Source: Linyphia triangularis (lineage: Eukaryota; Arthropoda; Arachnida; Araneae; Linyphiidae). Taken from it: a DNA stretch of 64,000 nucleotides. Shown here in pieces: positions 33,851-47,500 of the stretch (position 1 is its first letter; each line of letters starts with the position of its first letter). The notes below the pieces were generated by a model. The model saw nothing but the letters and a program-made list of their open reading frames with translations. It ran no database searches and was not told where the DNA came from. The position numbers were made by a program, and so were the translations under genes. The DNA is taken from NCBI GenBank assembly GCA_963978545.1, contig OZ021729.1, forward strand, positions 13,220,001 through 13,284,000, written 5' to 3'.

Positions 33851-36520
33851 CACCAACAACTGAGATTGTTAATTGAACATTCAGTATTGCTTGTAAGAGT
33901 TAAAAGAACTAGTTAGCAACAAAAATGAGTTACACATGCACAATTAAACCCCTTGGCATATTTTGTTAGTAATCTATTGAATTCGCCTCTTCAAACTTGG
34001 ATTTTATTAATAAGTATTAATGGAAACACTTATTTCTTCGAAGTTATGACCATTGTTTTTATTATTTTCGATTATTATGTGTTAAAAAGAGATGTTTATT
34101 AAACCGTTGATTGGTAAATCTTTCTTGGTACATGCTAAATGGTGTTTGGTTTTTGGGAGCCATGTTATTTTACAACATGCTCTCATTACTAAATGTCTTT
34201 TGGTTCTAGCCTCGAAAGTAATGCAACACGGAAACCTTATTGGACATATTATTTTCTAAAACTGTGTTTTGGTAGTTATTTACTATTAATATTGTTAATT
34301 CTTGCTGTTCATATTTCTTAGGAAAACTTACTAAAATTTCAACAAATGGGCTGCCCTCTATCCTCAATTATCATTAATGTGGATATATGAAGAACACACC
34401 TCGAATATCAAGGTTCGCATTTCATTACAGGATGGAATTTTTGTTATGGTGGTAGGGGAATACTGTGGTAGGTTTTTCTATTTCAAAATGTGAAACTTTT
34501 GATAAGAATGATAAATAAACTATAATTTTATGTAGTTTTGGTTATTTGATTTCCTAATTCAAGTACTACCTGAGGGTCACTGCACTGAAACAACTACACA
34601 ACATCTACAATTATGCCTCATGACCATACCACAACTACAAATTTAATAGTAGTATATAATTCATAAAAAGAATAGCCAGATGCTAAAATGGTTAAAAAAT
34701 ATGCCATAAAATGTAAAATAATACATAATAAGAAACTTTTTAGAGTAAAATTAATACAAACTTTTGTTTTTCCTAAAAAAAAAAGCTATTTTATAATAAA
34801 CATTTAACTAGACTAGTACTTTTCTACATTCAACTTGTTCGCTTCTTTAGGTCAATGACTGTCCACTATGTTCAATCACCATTACAGGGTATGTTGTAAA
34901 AAAATCTCACTCAAATATCAGGATTCGTATTTCATTACAGGATGAATATTTTGTAGTGCAGGTTGGTTCTGTTTGTTTCAAAATTTTAAATATTATAATA
35001 TCTAGGACAGAGAACAAGTAATATTTGACCAGAATAATATGTGAACTAGTATAATGCACATTATATTGGTTTGGCTATTTGGAGTTTTTCTGATGCAAAT
35101 ATTACACAAAAGCCATAGTGCACAAAAACATTTTAATAATAATACACCTCATGTTTTTAGATTTAGCCAGATGACCAACATTCATAGGTGTTGCAGGAAG
35201 AGTCAAAGTGGTGCCTTTACATTTGAAAATAAGTAGAGAAAAGTGGTAAATTTGCAAGAAATGAAAATATGTACACTTTTTTTAAAAGAAAACTAATGCT
35301 CAACTATTAACATTTGGGTAGGAAATTCATTTGTTTTTCAATCTTGCATTCCGCTGTATGGAATTTGCTGCTCTATCCAGCAAATAAACCTGCTGGGAAC
35401 TGAGCTAGCATTTCAATCTCTCCAAATCCATGCCTGACCAAACTGACGTTGAGGCCTCAGAGGATTTTATGTGTAGCATTATCATATAATTTTGTTACAG
35501 CAAGGTACTGGTTTGTTCCCAGAGCCAATGGGGCTATGTACACAATAGAAAACTATTGCAATTACTTAAAAATCATTCTTTAACATTAAAGAAAATATAA
35601 TTTTTAATGAATAAGAATCATAAACATCTTGAGGACAGTAATCAAAACATGCAACTTACTGTAATTTAATAAGTATAGTTAACTTTGTTCCTACCATTAA
35701 TTTTAGTAAAATGAAATGAACCTAGTAAAAAATAAATATGGTACTTTTAGAAGGGTCAAAAGGCCTCCATTCTTGTCAGAAATTGAAAAAAATTTACATA
35801 ATTTATGTTAACTCTTAATTCAGCAACAATGTTTGAGTGCTTTATTAGCAAAACAATAAAAAAAATCTTTCAAGGTTACTAAAATTAAAAGATAAAATGA
35901 GATGAACAATTTTCGCTAAAGCATGCAGGTATACAATTGGCAAAAGAACCATTTTTGATAGTCATTGACAATAAGCAATAACATTCTCTCAATATGACAA
36001 ATTACATACTTCTCATGTTCATTGTTTAGTATAAAATGTGTATCTTTTTTGTGGGGTTTGTAATAATTTTACTACTTAAAGTCTTAAATGATTTTGATTT
36101 CATTGGGCAACTTGTAACCATTTTAGTATCTTGCCAAAAAGAAAATTTGAATTATATTTACTTGTTAAAGGTATTTTGTACTCCACTGCCATAATTTTCT
36201 TTTTATGATTTATATACAATTAAACATATAGTTGTAAAATGGAGCATATTTGATCAGCAATAAGGAATTAAAGATTAATTTATTATGATATCAACTCAAT
36301 GGACAAGTGAAAATTATTCTTAAGCATGCATAATAAATCTTCTAATGTTTTCAATCATAAACAACATTTTCTATTCCTTAATACTAAGCAATATTTTAAA
36401 ATAAATTACAGGATCATTATTTGCTAACTCAGATGATGGTGCCTGATCATCTAGCCGAGTCCAAAATCATGAAGCTTAGTTGTAGATGTTGCGTAATTGT
36501 TTCAGTGCAGTTGTCCTCGG

Positions 36521-36686
36521 GTTGGTTTGTACACTCAACAACCTATTTTTATGCACAATCACGGCTAATCAAGCAGGGACCTACAGCTTAAAATGGATGT
36601 CGAACCACAACAAACATCCAAGTCTAACCCGGCACCTTTGTCATGCGAAATCAGAGCTCTAACCACACAGCCATCAGGTTGGCCAG
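36521..36686 (-). mobile_element. tRNA-derived SINE inserted in the right palindrome arm
   Basis: Minus strand: A-box-like TGGCTGTGTGGTTAGAG (about 36673-36657) and a B-box-like GGGTTAGACTTGG (about 36631-36619), followed by a body ending GGTTGTTGAGTGTACAAACC. The left arm at the corresponding place (about 34570) lacks it. The body also appears truncated at 22295-22363. A clear target duplication was not found. Confidence 0.65.
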
Positions 36687-38110
36687 TTCACCTTTAGTAG
36701 TACTTGAATTTGACAACTAAATCTACACAGTATAAATTATAATAGTTTATTTATCATTCTCCTCAAAAGACACACCTTGTTTACTGTCCTCGGGCTTTTA
36801 AATATTATGATAAGGTATAGTAAAATTCATATTTTCCAATAGAAAAACCTACCACGGTATTCACCTACCACCATAACAAAAATTCCATTCTGTAATGAAA
36901 TGCGAACCTTGATATTCGAGGTGTGTTCTTCATATATCCACATTAATGATAATTGAGGATAGAGGGCAGCCCATTTGTTGAAATTTTAGTAAGTTTTCCT
37001 AAGAAATATGAACAGCAAGAATTAACAATATTAATAGTAAATAACTACCAAAACACAGTTTTAGAATATAATATGTCCAATAAGGTTTCCGTGTTGCATT
37101 ACTTTCGAGGCTAGAACCAAAAGACATTTAGTAATGAGAGCATGTTGTAAAATAACATGGCTCCCAAAAACCAAACACCATTTAGCATGTACCAAGAAAG
37201 ATTTACCAATCAACGGTTTAATAAACATCTCTTTTTAACACATAATAATCGAAAATAATAAAAACAATGGTCATAACTTCGAAGAAATAAGTGTTTCCAT
37301 TAATACTTATTAATAAAATCCAAGTTTGAAGAGGCGAATTAAATAGATTACTAACAAAATATGCCAAGGGGTTTAATTGTGCATGTGTAACTCATTTTTG
37401 TTGCTAACTAGTTCTTTTAACTCTTACAAGCAATACTGAATGTTCAATTAACAATCTCAGTTGTTGGTGTCAAAGCCTAATGCTATGGATATCAACAATG
37501 AAATGTAAACAAACTTTTTCTTAAAACATAAACAATATATTACTGAAAATAGTGTTTACTCACCTATGGGACTAATTATAAGAATGTTAGGGCAACAACT
37601 TTCACTAGTTAAATAGACTATTATTTTTAATTTTTATCCATAATTCATTAAATAAAAGAACACAGTGCTAATCTTGACTGGGGACTGACAAGCCAAAAAC
37701 AAACGTCGTTTGATTAAAGAAAAAAAAATAAACTACTGATTTTAAAGTTTATCTACCTATCGGACCACTTATTGGAAGATCTACGCTACAACATTCGCTA
37801 GTTAAAATTTAAAAATAATAATTTATTTATCTACAATTCATGAAATAAAAACCACAATTCAGACCAACAAATCAAAAACACACTTTCTTTAATTACACAG
37901 AAAACATAAACTAGTGCATAAAATGCTTACTCACCTATTGGACCACTTATCGGAAAGTTTTGGCTACAACGTTTGAAAGTTAGAAATTAAAAATAACAAT
38001 TAATTAATTGGTAATTCATGAAATAAAAACAGCACAGTGTTAATTCAGATTGACGTCCATTTCTTAAAAACCCAGCGGCCATTTTGTGACGTCACACTCC
38101 GCAGACGTAT

Positions 38111-38453
38111 GACGTGAGCACGTGAGGCGTTTTGTCATTCAAAGTTCGCGCCATTGAATATCCAAACTTTAAAAATTTGATAGAAAACAAAACAAGAAAA
38201 TCTATTCGAAGTTTAAAATCGAATCTGTGTTTTAAATTGCACAATTATTGATACAAACAATAATTTTTTTTTTTGTTTCAATTGAAATATTGAGAGATAA
38301 TAATCAGCCCCACAATTTGACCTTGACGTAAAAATAAACACATTGTAGACACGTGAGAGTGTTGTTGCTTTACAACTTTGCGGACGACCCTGAGTTTAGT
38401 CCGTTGGAAAAAATTGTAAGTTCATTTTCTTGATTCATAAGAAAATATACTTC
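38111..38453 (+). promoter_or_regulatory. GBE1 5' flank and probable 5' UTR
   Basis: The stretch between the palindrome's right end and the first ATG. It contains two CACGTG E-boxes (38119-38124 and 38350-38355), a GTTCGCGCC block (about 38144) and a CpG density above the surroundings. No convincing TATA box lies at a suitable distance. The second E-box, about 100 bp before the ATG, sits where a core promoter or 5' UTR would be. A GTAAGT at 38416-38421 could be a donor of a short non-coding exon, but the frame upstream of the ATG gives no reason to require it. Confidence 0.45.
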
Positions 38454-38554
38454 ATGCCTTCAACTGATTCAATGGCCACAGATGTTCCCGAAATTGAAAA
38501 CTTGTTCAAATTAGATCCATATCTAAAAGATCACGAAAAAGAAATTCGTCGCCG
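38454..38554 (+). CDS. GBE1: GBE1 exon 1 (coding part)
   Basis: Codons 1-33 plus two bases, ending CG|GTAAGT. The first ATG (38454) gives [21 protein letters not shown] second in-frame ATG (38472, Met7) is also possible. The conserved part [18 protein letters not shown] matches the animal GBE1 N-terminus. The start is shorter than in human GBE1 by about 12 residues. Confidence 0.92.
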
Positions 38555-41500
38555 GTAAGTATAAGTTTAATACTTTAAATTGTGAAATGTTTTTACGCTC
38601 TTTCTTTTCGTGTTTCTGAGTTAAAAATACGATTCTTATGTGAAGGTATCATATTTTCAAAAAATTATGGTATCTTCATCTAATCCGCCCTTTTTGAAAG
38701 AATTATTTCTTGAGATTTGTTCTAGTGAAACAACTGTAGTTTAAAAATATATTTTCTCTGCTCATTAGTATATATTATGTGTTTACATTCAGATATGCAA
38801 TAATTAAACTTGCCTGCTTAATAAATGGTTAAGTTTTACTTTATTCTAAAAGCTACTTGGTAAATTTTGATACACAATTTTAAATGATTTGAACTGTATA
38901 TGTATATTCAGTTTGTAGTGCAAATGTAAGACTTTTGATGTTTTTTGGTTATTATATTAGGAGCTAAAAATGGTACAGATGTAGAGTAGGACATTTTGAT
39001 GGCGCAATTTTATTTGGAATTTTTTTCTTCTTGTAAATGCTGTTTGTGCCAACGCGTTTTATTTTAAGTTATATTCACAAAAAACACAGTAATTGAAATA
39101 AAATTAAACTATAAATAATACACCAAATTAAAATATAATGTTAAATAAAACCTGTTACCAGAAATAGCATTTATCTCGAAAAAAATTTAAAATAAAGTCG
39201 CGCCAAAGAAATGTCCTATACCACATCCTGTACCTTATATTCTCCTTTAATTTATTACAGTAGTTTTATTTTAGTCATTGTGTTTTTAATGCCAAATTTT
39301 CTAATTCGCCCATTGAAAAGAAAATTTAAATATCTTATATTACGTCGGTTCCTTAAAAACTTTAGCCATATAACATTGATAATTGCTGCAAAGCAGTTTT
39401 TAGGATTGAACAATATGACATCTTTTTAAAAAAGAAAGAAATGTGCTTATATACTATGTCTTCAAGTTAGTTTTGAGCTGTCTAAAAATTGACTGTTTTT
39501 GAAAACCTATTAAAAATAAAAAACGCTTTCTGCAATTTTGCACCTACTACATTTATTTTAAAGAGAGCAGTGTAAGATATAAATGTGTACCATTGTACAA
39601 AATTGTCATTAAATGTTTAACCTTTTCCCAATAAAATGTTGCCTGTTGATTAAATTCCTGAGAATTTTAGAATTAAAAAAATTCATTTTATTTTGATTTG
39701 AAAAATGTTTTTCAGGTATGGATGCTTTCGAAGTCTGTGTGATAAAATCAATCAGCACGAAGGTGGTTTGCAAGAGTTTTGCCGAAGCTACAAACACTTT
39801 GGTGTTCACGTCACTCCTGAGAATGGAATCCGATGCCAAGAATGGGCTCCGGGAGCCGAGGCTATGTTCCTAAGAGGAGACTTTAGTATGTGTATTTGTT
39901 TTCATTGTTTTTTAATTTAAAGTTCATTATGATAAAAGAAATAGCTGTCAGTTATCAAGTGATTTTAGATGTGAAAATTGTTTGGTTAGGTTCATGACTA
40001 ATTGGGGAGCTATTTTCACTCAAACAAAATTATTGAAATATTTTTATTCACAGTTTTTTTAGAAAGAAATTGTGTATCAAACATTGTGGTGTTAATCTAA
40101 CTGTGACCTAATACAGAGTGGCCACAGAACCAGGAAAACCTGGAAATGTCAGGGAGCTTTCTGATTCTGGAAAAAATCAGTGAACTTTTTAAAATTTCAT
40201 GAAAATGAAGGAAATTTTGTATTGTTTAAGGCACGTTCATCAATATTTTGGCGCTATTTACCCGGAGATTTCTGGTGGTAATTGTTAGAAGTTTAATGTT
40301 AAGGAATAATTTAAACTTTTCATTACCTGCAAAACTATTTAAAAAAAATTGCAAATTATCTCTTTAGCATACATGTTCTATTTGATCAGGGTGTCTAGAC
40401 ATCTTTAAAACCTAAGAAAGTTGGGGAAATTTGAAAAAAGTTTGACCTAAAATCAGGAAGTTTTTTAGAAATCTGTCAGGGAATTATCAGGGAACTTTTT
40501 TTCCTGAATTTTGTGGCCACCCTGTAATATGTTTTGTAATTGTATAACTTAATTTGTGTGTTGATTTGATTAGTTTATTTTGTTAATGGTTGTTTTTATC
40601 ATGCATTCAAAAATGATATCCTACATTTTCTATGTAGTATCTATCTAGTCCATTCATTAGTTAATATAATTACTACTAGTATCATTAGCTGCCCTCTAAT
40701 ATTATTTTATGAATGATTCACTGCTTTGTGGATGGTCACGTCAGCCATAATAAAATGAAACAGCACTTTAGTTGATATTATTATTACTATAGTATCGTTA
40801 GCTATGAACCATCCGCTAACATTATTCTGTGAATTGTTCATAGCTTTGTGGGTGGTCAGCCATATTAAAATAAAACAGTATTTTAGTTGGTATCATTACT
40901 ACCGTTATCATTAGCTATGAACCATCCACTTACATTATTTTGCTAATGATTCATAACTAAGTTTTGGTGGTTAGCCATAATAAAATAAAAGAACAGTACT
41001 TTTGGATTAAGATTTTAAAACTGTTTACAAATAACATTCATATGATGGTAATACACCTTTATAAGCTGTTAAATCAAACCTTAACTGTTTTGAACATCGA
41101 TTTAATGTATTTTTTGGGAGTGTTAGTAGATTTTATATTTGTTATTTAAGAATGTTTGGCGGCATTATTTAGGAGTGAAGTGCAAAATCTATCTTAATAG
41201 ATGTTAAATGTTAGGCCTAGTTAAATATGTAATGTTATTTAATAATAGTAATTTAAAAATTGTTGATCATCAATAATCTGTAGCATAAATGTCTTCTGAC
41301 CTTCATTCTGACCTTTTGTCTAAAAAACAAATTTCACAGTTTGTTTTAAAATGTATTGAAGTAGCAAATTGAGGTAAACCTACTTTTGGATTCTAGTAAC
41401 TTCTTTTTTTATTTTGCATCTATTTTAAGGAAATATTAAGGATATATTAAAGAGATCAATTGAGAAATTTAACTCTTAGACTTTTTGGAGACTTTGATAG

Positions 41501-44500
41501 TTTAACATAATATTTCTTTCGAGATCAATCTTTCTGTATCTCTTTAAAGTTCAGTCATATTAACCCTTTAACAGTTTTGCCTAAACACCTCTCGGGTGCT
41601 GCAAAAGGTCACAGGTTCACTATCTCCATGTTTTAAAATGTATCTCGTACAAAAGCTGAGTTTTGAAACTAAATAAAAATGTAAATACGTATCTATTAAA
41701 AAATTGCATGCTATTTTTTCGCATCCAGTTTTGTCATGTTCTTAAATGTTCTTTTTTTGGGGATACCAATTTTTTGTTATAATTTAAAATTTTCATATAT
41801 TATGCAGTTCAATGCTTATAACAAATTTGAGTGCACATTTCAATTTATTTAATCAATTCTAATACAAAATTGTTTACAAAAAATTTGTTTATTTGTGGAC
41901 ATAACATCGCAAAAAAACAACAACAAAAAACGTTTAGGAGTTAAATAAGATATCATATGCTCAAGTCATGCTTCACTGTTCGTAAATTCGACAGGAATGC
42001 AATTTGACAGTGCTTTTCCCTTGTTTTTTAAAGTGATAAAATTACATCTTTTCTGTGGAATTTATTGAAAGCTCTTTATTGTTATTTTTTTTCCTTAATT
42101 TTAATTGTCAATTAATTTTTTTATTTTTTATAATTTAACTGAACAAAATAGTTTCTTTTGTTGATAAAATTTTATCAGAATGCAGTAAGATCCACTTTCA
42201 TCCCTGCTTTAAAATAAAATGCAAGTCAGGTTTGGATGTATCTTAAAAATGTCTTTCTTTCAATAATTTCAGATGAGTGGAAAAGAGTTTCATACCCTTT
42301 CAAGAAACTAGACTTTGGAAAATGGGAGCTGGAAATCCCACCAAATGCAGATGGTTCTTGCCCTATTCCCCATAATAGTACAATCAAAGTATGTTTAAAA
42401 TATGTGAATAATTCACTATTTTTGCTTAATAAGAAGTTTATATCAATCAATACTAATTGTTTGCTTTGTGTAGTTTGGATGTGAATTTTTTTTTTTTAAA
42501 TATACTCACGAAGTCAGTGAGTAAAAACTTGCTAGAACTTGAATGTAGCATTTGAACTAAGCAGTAGGTCAGCAATGCTAAGAGATATACTCATACCTGC
42601 CAACTTGTACGAATCATCCGTACAATGTACGGATTTTTACTATTTTGTACGGGTGTACGAACAGCTAAAAAAATCGTAAGGATTTCACGGTACTTTTCGT
42701 TTTTTTTTTTTTTTTTTTTATAAATTTTTTCAAGTCACCAACGAAACCGAAACGATTTTTCAAAGCTGCCGCGTCCGTCAAAATATTTATTCACACTCCA
42801 AGATTGCGCATATGTTCAGCACTAAAGCACGTTGGCGAGGATGCATTGTTTTCTTTTCTGTTGCCGACTAGATTTGGCAAACCAAACCACTGCTTCGATT
42901 TTTCTGGCTTTACAGGTTAATAAAGAAGCAGAAAACCGAAAGTGCTTTAGTTTTTTAATTCTACTTTCTTTTGGACTGGACTCCAAAACGTAAATAATAG
43001 TACTGGACTTGCGCGTAAATAATAGCACTAAACACGGCGCCGGGGATGCACTGTTTTCATTTGTGTTGCCAACGGGACCTGGTGAACCAAACAACTATTG
43101 CTTTGCCTCAGACTTAAGAGATTAACAAAGAATCTGAAAACCAAAAATGCTTTAGATTTTGGTTCTTCCTTCTGTTTGGACCGTACAATAATGTTGCGCG
43201 TATATAATAAAAGCACTTAAGCGCGGCGCCGGAAATTCATTGTTTTCATCTGTGTTGCCGACGGGATTTGGCTAACCAAGCAACTGTTTCGTTGTCTCGA
43301 ACTTTAGAGATTAATAAAGTAGAAAACTGAAAGTGCTTTAGTTTTTTTTTTTATTCTTTTGGACCGTACTCCAACGCTGCGCACTAAATCGCGACGCCGC
43401 CGTTTTCAATTGTTTTGGCGGCACTCACCGAATGACTGTTTCGTTTTCTCGGACTTTAGAGATTAAAGCACTTTCGGTTTTCATCTTCTTTGTTAGTCTT
43501 AATTATTTATTTTAGAATATCCAAGTTAAACAATCCTGGTGTAAAATTCCAGAAAATATCAAGTTTTTTTGGAGTTTACTTCAAACCAAGCGGTTTACTT
43601 CTAATCATCAGAAATTCAAACAAAGAAACATATTTTGCATTCTGCTCCATCTATGCATCTGATATTAAGATTTCTCATGGAGGATTTACTGATGTCGAAG
43701 TTCATATCAATTCTAAAAAGCACAGTGACAACATCAAATGTATTAATACGAATTCGAAAGCCTGCATAATTGATATTTGTGCGTGTGATTAAACACTTTG
43801 AATACCACCAACTCATTGTATGTTTCACTAGAGTTTTTGTGTCATAAAGCATGTTTTATTTAGGTGTAATGTAGACTAAATCTTAAACCTCATCAGAGAT
43901 TTCATCGTAAACTTTAAATTTGATTTATTTTTAAATCCAAGTTAGTTTTTTATTTTATAATTTCCATTTTGTGCTAAAATGTAACAATTTGTTATATTTG
44001 AGAGCAATTTAATACTATGCAATTTTTTTTTAATTTTTTTTTTTTTTGCATTTGTAATAGAATTTATATTATTTCTATATTACATTCATAAATATTGTCG
44101 CTATTTGACTTTCCATGAGTCATAGGAATGCAAATATTTGTTCCGTAAAAATTGTACTAATTTGAAAATGCCAATGTTGGCAGGTATGTATACTAGAACA
44201 ATGCTAAAAGTTGTGATATTTTTACTTCCAATTACATATATATTTACATTGAGTAATGAAAGTATTGCTTTAATATATTTTTTTTAACATTTCTCCATGT
44301 TTTGGAACATCCTGACTTTAAAAAAATTGCCCAGAAAATATATCTGTGTGTATTTAGTCAGCATAACTCTCAAAGAAATTGACCTATGATGTTCAAATGT
44401 ATGGATTACTAGTGGCCATGAGACTTATCATCAAGATTTTCATTATTAATTGTGCATTCACATAAGGAAGTTGCCATTGAAAAAAATCGCTGTGGTAATG

Positions 44501-47500
44501 CCTCTTAAGGTGTCCTAAACATACCTTTGAAATTCCTGTTAAAATGCTATAACGATTTAAGAAGTTTGAAAATGAATGTCTTGAACACAGAGGTCTATTC
44601 CTGTTTAACTTACAAGAAAGGATAATATAAGAATCGTAGAAAAGTATATCGCTATTTTGGAAGTATATTTTTAAAAACAATTTCCAAATAAGAATTATTG
44701 CCAAACTAGTTGTTTTTTCTAAATGAATGATGAAAATATATAAACAGTAAATAACACCATTCCAAGTCAGTACAATAGTGTAATTGAAAGTTGCGCAATG
44801 TTTCACACCTCTAGTTTTATAAAGATTTTATTGTATTTTTGAAAGATAAAAATATAATTTTATTTATAAGTTTTTTTTAAACTTACAACCTCAATTTTAT
44901 TGTGTTTTTTTTTATAAAAAATACTTTATCATTTTTATTAAATAGTAAAAAAGCATTGTGTAACAGTTTAATTTGAAAATTGTTTTGCTTTTTATTATTG
45001 AATTGTAAAATTTCATTGCTTCTCATTTATCACTTTAGGGTCATTCCACATCAGATCGACCAGGCCATGACACCCACCCCCTCCGATTTTGATGAAATTT
45101 GGTGTAAACCTTCTATTTATGGTTATTAAGAAGAATCTCAAATATTTTTTGGATATTCCTATTGGTTAAAATTTTACAGCTCTTTAAAATTTGTGATTTT
45201 AGGAAAATTTCGATTTCTGAAATTTTTGAAAAAAAAGACATGTGTTAAGAAAATAATTTTTTTCTCAATAACTACTGAATATATCTTTACGAATTTTTTT
45301 TCCCAATACCATGAAACTATAACAAATCCTTAAAAAAATATCAAATCGTTCCAAGTTTGTATAAAATTTCACAAAAAATTAATAAATTGTTCTAACTCGT
45401 TTTTTTTCTGCAAAAAACGTGTTTTTTTGTAATTAAAAAAACTCAAAATACGTCATTCAGAAATTAATTTTTTTGTACATGAAAAGTTTTGCAAGAACAT
45501 ATATTATCTTTCTAAAAAATAAACTCGGTGGGACCCGACCTTTTTATAGTAAAATTTTTCACTTTTGTCAATTTTTCTGAAAAAAAACGTGTTTTCTTAA
45601 ATTTCAATTTGAAGCATGAAAATATTACTAAGTCTAAAGATGATACACATGTAAAGAACTCTTAATATATATACTATCTTAATAATTAACAAAAAAAATT
45701 GAATTTAACAACCTTATATTTTTAAATTGCAAATTTTTCGTAGTAAATTTGGTTTTTAAGAATTGAAATGTTCATCACAAGGGTCTGACTTATCCTAAAA
45801 TAATAAGACACTAAAATTATTATGAGAAGATTTACTTTTTGATAAGTTAAAATAATAGTTTTTCCACACTTTTGGTTGAAATTTTGTAAGTTTGCCAAAA
45901 GAATTAGAAAAATTTCGTTTCTTGAAATCTCTGAACTTTCAATATAAATGTAATTCCTTGCAATTGAATATTTTAAAAAAGTATATAAAAAATAATAAAC
46001 ATATATATAATTGCTTTATATTCATATGAAAACTAAATGATTGTGGGAAAATTGTATTTTGCAATGATCAGAATTAATGTTAGCTTCATTCATTTTACAA
46101 TTAATTACTATAATATGCCGTTTAGAAAAACAACTTTAATCATAGTTTAATAACTAATCAATTAAACTTATGTTTGACATTTTACAGTTAACAAAAAACT
46201 TGTTTTTGACATTATCAGTTAATTCTCCTACACTGCAATTGGGATACTCCATGCTGAGTATAAAACCAATATATAATCAATTTAATAGCGAATATACTTC
46301 ATCAATCCCCGAAACACTTTCAGTCTTTGCAGTTCTGCTTCACATTCTTCAACTAACTCGATGTGGGAATGAGTTTCGAGTCATGTTGTACTAACCAATG
46401 AAACTCAAGCTTGGTGTAAACAACCCACTCCTTCTTAGACCCCCCCCTCCCGCTCCCCTCTTTCTCCTTCCTTCCGCTCAAAAGCGATAAATATTCTCTA
46501 CTCAAACGTTGGCCGTGACATTTATTGCTCGCGTACTGATGGTACCGGCCCGACAAAAGTCAGCCCTTTTTTACCTTTGACTTGAAACTTACCAGTAGAA
46601 AGAGTAAAACAGAAGTATCCATTAAAAATGACATTTAAGTATTTATTCATTAGCGCTATGAAGAGTAAAGTTTAGTTTCCTCCAAAATTGAACATATTAG
46701 CAGTAGAGGTATAATTTAGATAATAAGAAAATATTTTCCGTTGAAGAGTTCTTAACGCATAAAACCATAATTAATTTACAAAAATTAAACTCAAAACTTG
46801 CAAATATTTAATTTAACTATCCTACTTAAAAAATTCTTACAAGATGTATTTCAGGGCGCTCAAAAATAAATTGCAAAGTTTGCATTATATGGATTATTAA
46901 AAAAATTTCGATTACACGAAGAGAAAATTGTGAAAATTTTTTGACAAATTTCCAAAATTTCAACCACAAGGGTAAAATACCATTACATTTTACTTTTCAA
47001 AAAGTAAATTTTACAACAATAATTTTAGTGTCTTATTACTTTAGGATTAGTGAGAACCTTATGATGAACATTTAAATTCATAAAAACAAAATGTACTACG
47101 AAAAATTTGCAATTTAAAAATATAAGGTTGTGAAATTCATTTTTTTTTGTTAATTATTAAGATAGTACATATATTAAGAGTTCTTTACATGTGTATCATC
47201 TTTAGACTTAGTAATATTTTCATGCTTCAAATTGAAATTTAAGAAAACACGTTTTTTTTTCAGAAAAATTGACAAAAGTGAAAAATTTTACTATAAAAAG
47301 GTCGGGTCCCACCGAGTTTATTTTTTAGAAAGATAATATATGTTCTTGCAAAACTTTTCATGTACAAAAAAATTAATTTCTGAATGACGTATTTTGAGTT
47401 TTTTTAATTACAAAAAAACACGTTTTTTGCAGAAAAAAAACGAGTTAGAACAATTTATTAATTTATTGTGAAATTTTATACAAACTTGGAACGATTTGAT

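Larger units (their letters stand above)
33209..38110. mobile_element. 4.9-kb palindromic (foldback-like) element
   Basis: The left arm (33209 to about 34625) and the right arm (about 36465 to 38110, reverse complement) match over about 1.4 kb. The outer 1.2 kb is nearly identical: sampled stretches of about 200 bp show only one or two differences. Both arms begin TACGTCTGCGGAGTG. The inner 150 bp or so is more diverged, and the right arm is interrupted by a SINE (36521-36686). The middle (34626-36464) is AT-rich, repeats part of the inner arm (34815-34985 resembles 34340-34475) and has no readable transposase. The two CGTCTGCGG ends are each preceded by TA, compatible with a 2-bp TA duplication but not proof of one. 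Long terminal repeats built from tandem units recall foldback elements. Confidence 0.8.
42592..44188 (+). mobile_element. hAT-like element with transposase finger remnant, in GBE1 intron 3
   Basis: CATACCTGCCAACTTG at the left and GTTGGCAGGTATG at the right are inverted repeats. The 6-bp string TATACT flanks both ends (42586-42591 and 44189-44194). The interior has a tandem array of units of about 190-205 bp (42810-43480) and, in the sense direction, a BED-like finger remnant (43610-43790). The coding remnant supports hAT, although the duplication is 6 bp and not 8 bp. Confidence 0.75.
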
